Source: Trifolium pratense
Lineage: Eukaryota > Streptophyta > Magnoliopsida > Fabales > Fabaceae
Assembly: GCF_020283565.1 (NCBI RefSeq)
Contig: NC_060064.1
Location: 5,726,001-5,790,000, forward strand
Direction of reading: 5' to 3'
DNA length: 64,000 bases
The translations under genes and the position numbers were made by a program. The notes beneath the pieces are model-generated. The model ran no database searches. It was not told the origin of the DNA and was given only the letters and a program-made list of their open reading frames with translations. Of this stretch, positions 60,893 to 64,000 are shown one piece after another. Numbering within the stretch: the stretch's first letter is position 1; the number at the start of each line of letters is the position of its first letter.

Positions 60893-61735
60893 TAGTAACT
60901 AATTTAATCTCTGTTTTGCTCTGTTTTGATTTGATTCTGTTAGATTTGATGAAACATAGCAAGTGGCGAAAAAGGAAGGAAGAGAGAGTGTGTGATTGTA
61001 TACGAGATGATTTTGTGGAGGGTGATTAAGAGTGATTACGTGGCGGGATTTGGATGGTTGGATGAGAGTATTTATGGAATCCAATGAGCGTGATTGGAGG
61101 GTGGATTTGATATGATGGCACTGGTTGTGTATTGAAGTGAGGAATGAATGTAGTATTATAGTGAAACCGTGTAAGTTGCTTTTTGGCAGTTGGTTGGCAC
61201 TTGGACTTTTCTTTGTTTGACAACAAGTACTACCAAATTTAATTCTCTTTGAAGGATGAGGATGTCCTTTTCACCAGATTAATTGGATATATTTATTTCA
61301 TTCAAATAATTTTCAAACATTTTTCATTAAATACTCTTTACTCCCTTGACTCATGTTTAGTTGTGTTAGCTCATTTCAGGTTTTTCTTTTTTTTTTTTAA
61401 AAAAAAAAATAGAGAATTTTACTCAATGAATAAATGTTTATAATTTGAACTTTATTCTTTCGTATATAATATAATGTTTTTATCAACTAAAGTAATCTCA
61501 CGAATACATTTAATTTGAGTTTATTTATTGAGGTTGTTGAAAGGAAAATCATTTTCATGTTATATTTCCAACTATATAATAATGCCACACTTTTTGTCAA
61601 AAATAAAAAAATAAATAATGCCACACTTAATTTTTAGGACTATATATGTCACGATGATACAACACACAACGACTCATAATGCGCGGAACACGCCCCGTGG
61701 GGGAGGACGGGTATAATACTAGTCAATTGATACTT
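60893..61735. other. Upstream flank of the coiled-coil gene
   Basis: Leader and promoter of the minus-strand gene, then AT-rich sequence. No separate gene. Confidence 0.4.
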
Positions 61736-61737
61736 GA

Positions 61738-62360
61738 ATAAGAGTAGAATATACTTGTATGGGAAGTAGGGTTGGAAATGAGTCGAGCTGAGCTGAATTT
61801 GACTCAACTCAGCTCGACTCAATAAAAAATAATTTATCTCGAAACTCGAGTTCGGTATGAACATTTTCTTTAGATCAAACTCAACTCGACTCAAGCGTGT
61901 GAACAACTCGATTCGCTCATTAACTCGAATAATATAATTCATCTTCAAAATTTTAAAGTAAAAAATAGTTGTTTCTTTCTGTTTTAATTAAATTAAGCAT
62001 AGGGAGAAAAATTTCAACTTTTTTCAAATTAAATATCTTCAATACCTAACTTAATTCTATTTCTAGTCATCCACTTCATACTTGTAGTTAGCCTGCGTAT
62101 CTATTCTCAAGAAATGATCGATGTGGGACTTTGTTTTGAAAGCTTACATACATGGTACTACTTATTCTATTATTGTAAGATGTTGGCTTATTTCAATTTC
62201 TTTTTCGTAATCGTTAAATGGTTATATATATAATTGAGTTATCTCATGAATCGAATTATATAGAATTTAAGTTCAACTTATTTAATTAACGAACTTTAAT
62301 TTTAGTTCAAAATTAGCTCATTTGGTTCATAAACTGAATTTAACAAATTAATTATCGAAT
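61738..62360. repeat. Region of degenerate gagctcg repeats
   Basis: Phrases like cgagctgagctgaatttgac, actcaactcagctcgactca and ctcgagttcggt resemble the subterminal repeats of a transposon, but inverted ends were not found. A 'gatgtgggact' phrase at about 62130 resembles an LTR start. Confidence 0.4.
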
Positions 62361-62439
62361 TGAGTTTCAAACTATATTCAAATTGGCAGTCAACAAGCTA
62401 GTTTCATTGCTAATTTCATTTTGTTTTCCTTTTATTTTA

Positions 62440-62476
62440 TTCCACCCTCAAGCTCAAGCTCAAGCTCAAGCTCAAG
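62440..62476. repeat. Short (caagct)n tandem repeat
   Basis: Six-base unit repeated about five times (caagctcaagctcaagctca). The frame over it (62383-62571) begins without an ATG and I do not call it a gene. Confidence 0.85.
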
Positions 62477-62579
62477 TCAAAGTGATTAGCACTTCCCACT
62501 ATCATTTCGACTCATGTGGTGGATCTAATAATTTGGGAACAACTTTTTTACACATGGGCTACAACTCATGACATTCTGC

Positions 62580-63230
62580 TGACTGGATTAGTTATGATAA
62601 TCTCACACTTTATTTGTGTTGATTAAAACTATTTTTTTAGCGTAAATCATCATATTATACTCTTAAATAAATAGATAATAATGGGATTATGAATATTTTA
62701 ACAAAGTCATTAATTCTATTAATCGGTTAAGCCGGTTCTATTTTTAACCATTTACTATTAATTAATTCTCTAAAGTTATCTAGTTACTATCAACTAATCA
62801 CCAATATACAAGTCACTAGGTTTGATCTAATGGTGAGAAATTTGAGTAGTATATGCATTAGTTTTAAGTTTGATCCTCATTGACAACCTTGTAACCAAAA
62901 AAAATTAATCACCAATATACATTAACCATTTTGAAATATTTTAAAATCAACGACTTATTTGAGAACGAATTTTGAGCATATATTAGGATGACATTATCAA
63001 CAGTTCAACACTAAATATGACAACCTCTTCCATTATCATGTCGTAGAAGATTACATTGTGTACTATGGAACAAGACAAAACTCTACATCTCGTACTATCC
63101 GTTCTTTTATGTGTGCATAATATATAGTATGAAGTATAAAACAAACAACCAAACAATGATAAGATGATGTGCCTGCATTTTTTTTAGTTCATTCAAAATT
63201 GAAACACCCCACATAATAATCACAGAAAAA
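62580..63230. other. Upstream region of the carboxypeptidase gene
   Basis: AT-rich, likely to include its promoter. No other feature. Confidence 0.4.
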
Positions 63231-63617
63231 ATGACAATTCTCATCCACTTCATAATCATACTATTTTCATTATTTTCTCTCTTGTGCTTTACTTTTACTT
63301 CTGCTCATATCATACCCAAATTTCCTTCTTCAGTGGTTAGTCCAGAGTTACAGCAAACTTCTGTTTCTGTCCCAAATGGACTTTATAGGACAAAATTCTT
63401 TACACAAATACTTGATCACTTCAATTATAACCCTCAAAGCTATCAAACTTTTCAACAAAGATATCTCATCAATGATACTTATTGGGGTGGTGCCAAAAAG
63501 AAAGCTCCAATCTTTGTCTACACAGGAAATGAAGGGGACATAGAATGGTTCACACTAAACACTGGTTTTATGTTTGAAATAGCACCCTATTTTAATGCCC
63601 TTTTGGTTTTTATTGAG
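63231..63617 (+). CDS. Pro-X carboxypeptidase-like, S28 family (first exon only, gene continues past the window)
   Basis: Serine peptidases of family S28 cleave C-terminal residues after proline; plant members are secreted or vacuolar. Exon 1 gives 129 aa: a hydrophobic signal peptide (about 1-25), then YRTKFFTQILDHFNYNP, TFQQRYLINDTYWGG and APIFVYTGNEGDIEWF, the conserved N-terminal segment of the family. The donor is GAG|GTAAAT at 63618. The catalytic Ser, Asp and His lie in later exons outside the window. The ATG is followed at once by the hydrophobic segment, which supports it as the start. Confidence 0.9.
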
Positions 63618-63686
63618 GTAAATAATAGTTAAGCCTTTTCATTAATATTTTCACACTAGAGAAGAAATAGGTAAGGTAAAGTTGTT

Positions 63687-63827
63687 GGATTCGGGTTGTC
63701 TGCGGTGACTGCATGCAGTCGTGTAGTCACAACTTCCTGGCAGTCTGATTTTGATCGGACAGTTTAAAATTTTACGACTAAAACTACACAACTGTCCGCA
63801 GTCAGTGACTGCACATAATCCGAATTC
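63687..63827. mobile_element. Small Mutator-type MITE in intron 1 of the carboxypeptidase gene
   Basis: Ends ggattcgggttgt and ataatccgaattc are inverted, as are the inner gtctgcggtgactgca and tgcagtcactgactgc-type arms. Imperfect 9-bp duplication aaagttgtt / aaagttatt at 63678-63686 and 63828-63836. 141 bp. Confidence 0.75.
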
Positions 63828-64000
63828 AAAGTTATTAGACTTTGTAAGATGCAAAAGTTTAATATAGTAAAAATATTTTAGGTCTAGATTTGACTTGGAC
63901 CCGTAGTAGGCTAGACTGTAGGCTCATATTGTGCGATATTATTGACACCCTTATTCCTAAGTGATAACCATCAAAATACATGGAAAATAATTTTATTTTA

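Noticed and set aside
62383..62571. Small secreted peptide with QA repeats
   Set aside because: No ATG at the start (the frame opens with TTG), and the repeat comes from a simple caagct tandem array.

Overview
This 64 kb window is plant nuclear DNA: AT-rich, with intron-containing genes (GT-AG borders checked by hand on the genes below) separated by long stretches full of small transposable elements. Proteins and repeats look like those of a legume, probably Medicago or a close relative. That placement rests on family resemblance from memory, not on a search.

Nine genes can be supported. From left to right: (1) NOP58, the box C/D snoRNP core protein (minus, 8 exons, 547 aa), with telo-box and site II promoter motifs; (2) a GIR1/2-like EAR-motif repressor (minus, 101 aa); (3) a TLDc-domain protein with a possible myristoylation site (plus, 8 exons, 421 aa); (4) a MYND-finger PDCD2-like ribosome-biogenesis protein (plus, 10 exons, 413 aa); (5) and (6) two related NAD-dependent short-chain dehydrogenases in the same orientation (minus, 279 and 275 aa); (7) an intronless E-class PPR protein resembling At5g37570 (minus, 547 aa); (8) a coiled-coil protein resembling At5g41620 (minus, 3 exons, 683 aa); (9) the first exon of an S28 Pro-X carboxypeptidase (plus), cut by the window end. 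The genes do not form one pathway. NOP58 and the PDCD2-like protein both relate to ribosome production, but they lie 30 kb apart.

Between the genes lies a dense layer of mobile elements, many of which can be delimited to the base by target-site duplications (TSDs). Seven foldback elements have 9-bp duplications (Mutator type), from 141 bp to 2.45 kb. There are two hAT-type elements (one with a firm 8-bp TSD each), at least four Stowaway-type MITEs with TA sites, one complete TRIM retrotransposon with PBS and 5-bp TSD, a solo LTR of the same family inside a TLDc-gene intron, two copies of a minus-strand retroposon with poly(A) tails, and several tRNA-derived SINEs. Gene-scale oddities include a local duplication that rewrites the C-terminus of the PPR protein, and a copy of the PPR gene's 3' flank inside intron 2 of the neighbouring coiled-coil gene. 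I found no wholly new biochemical system. The most notable material is the set of nested foldback elements and the PPR-linked duplications.
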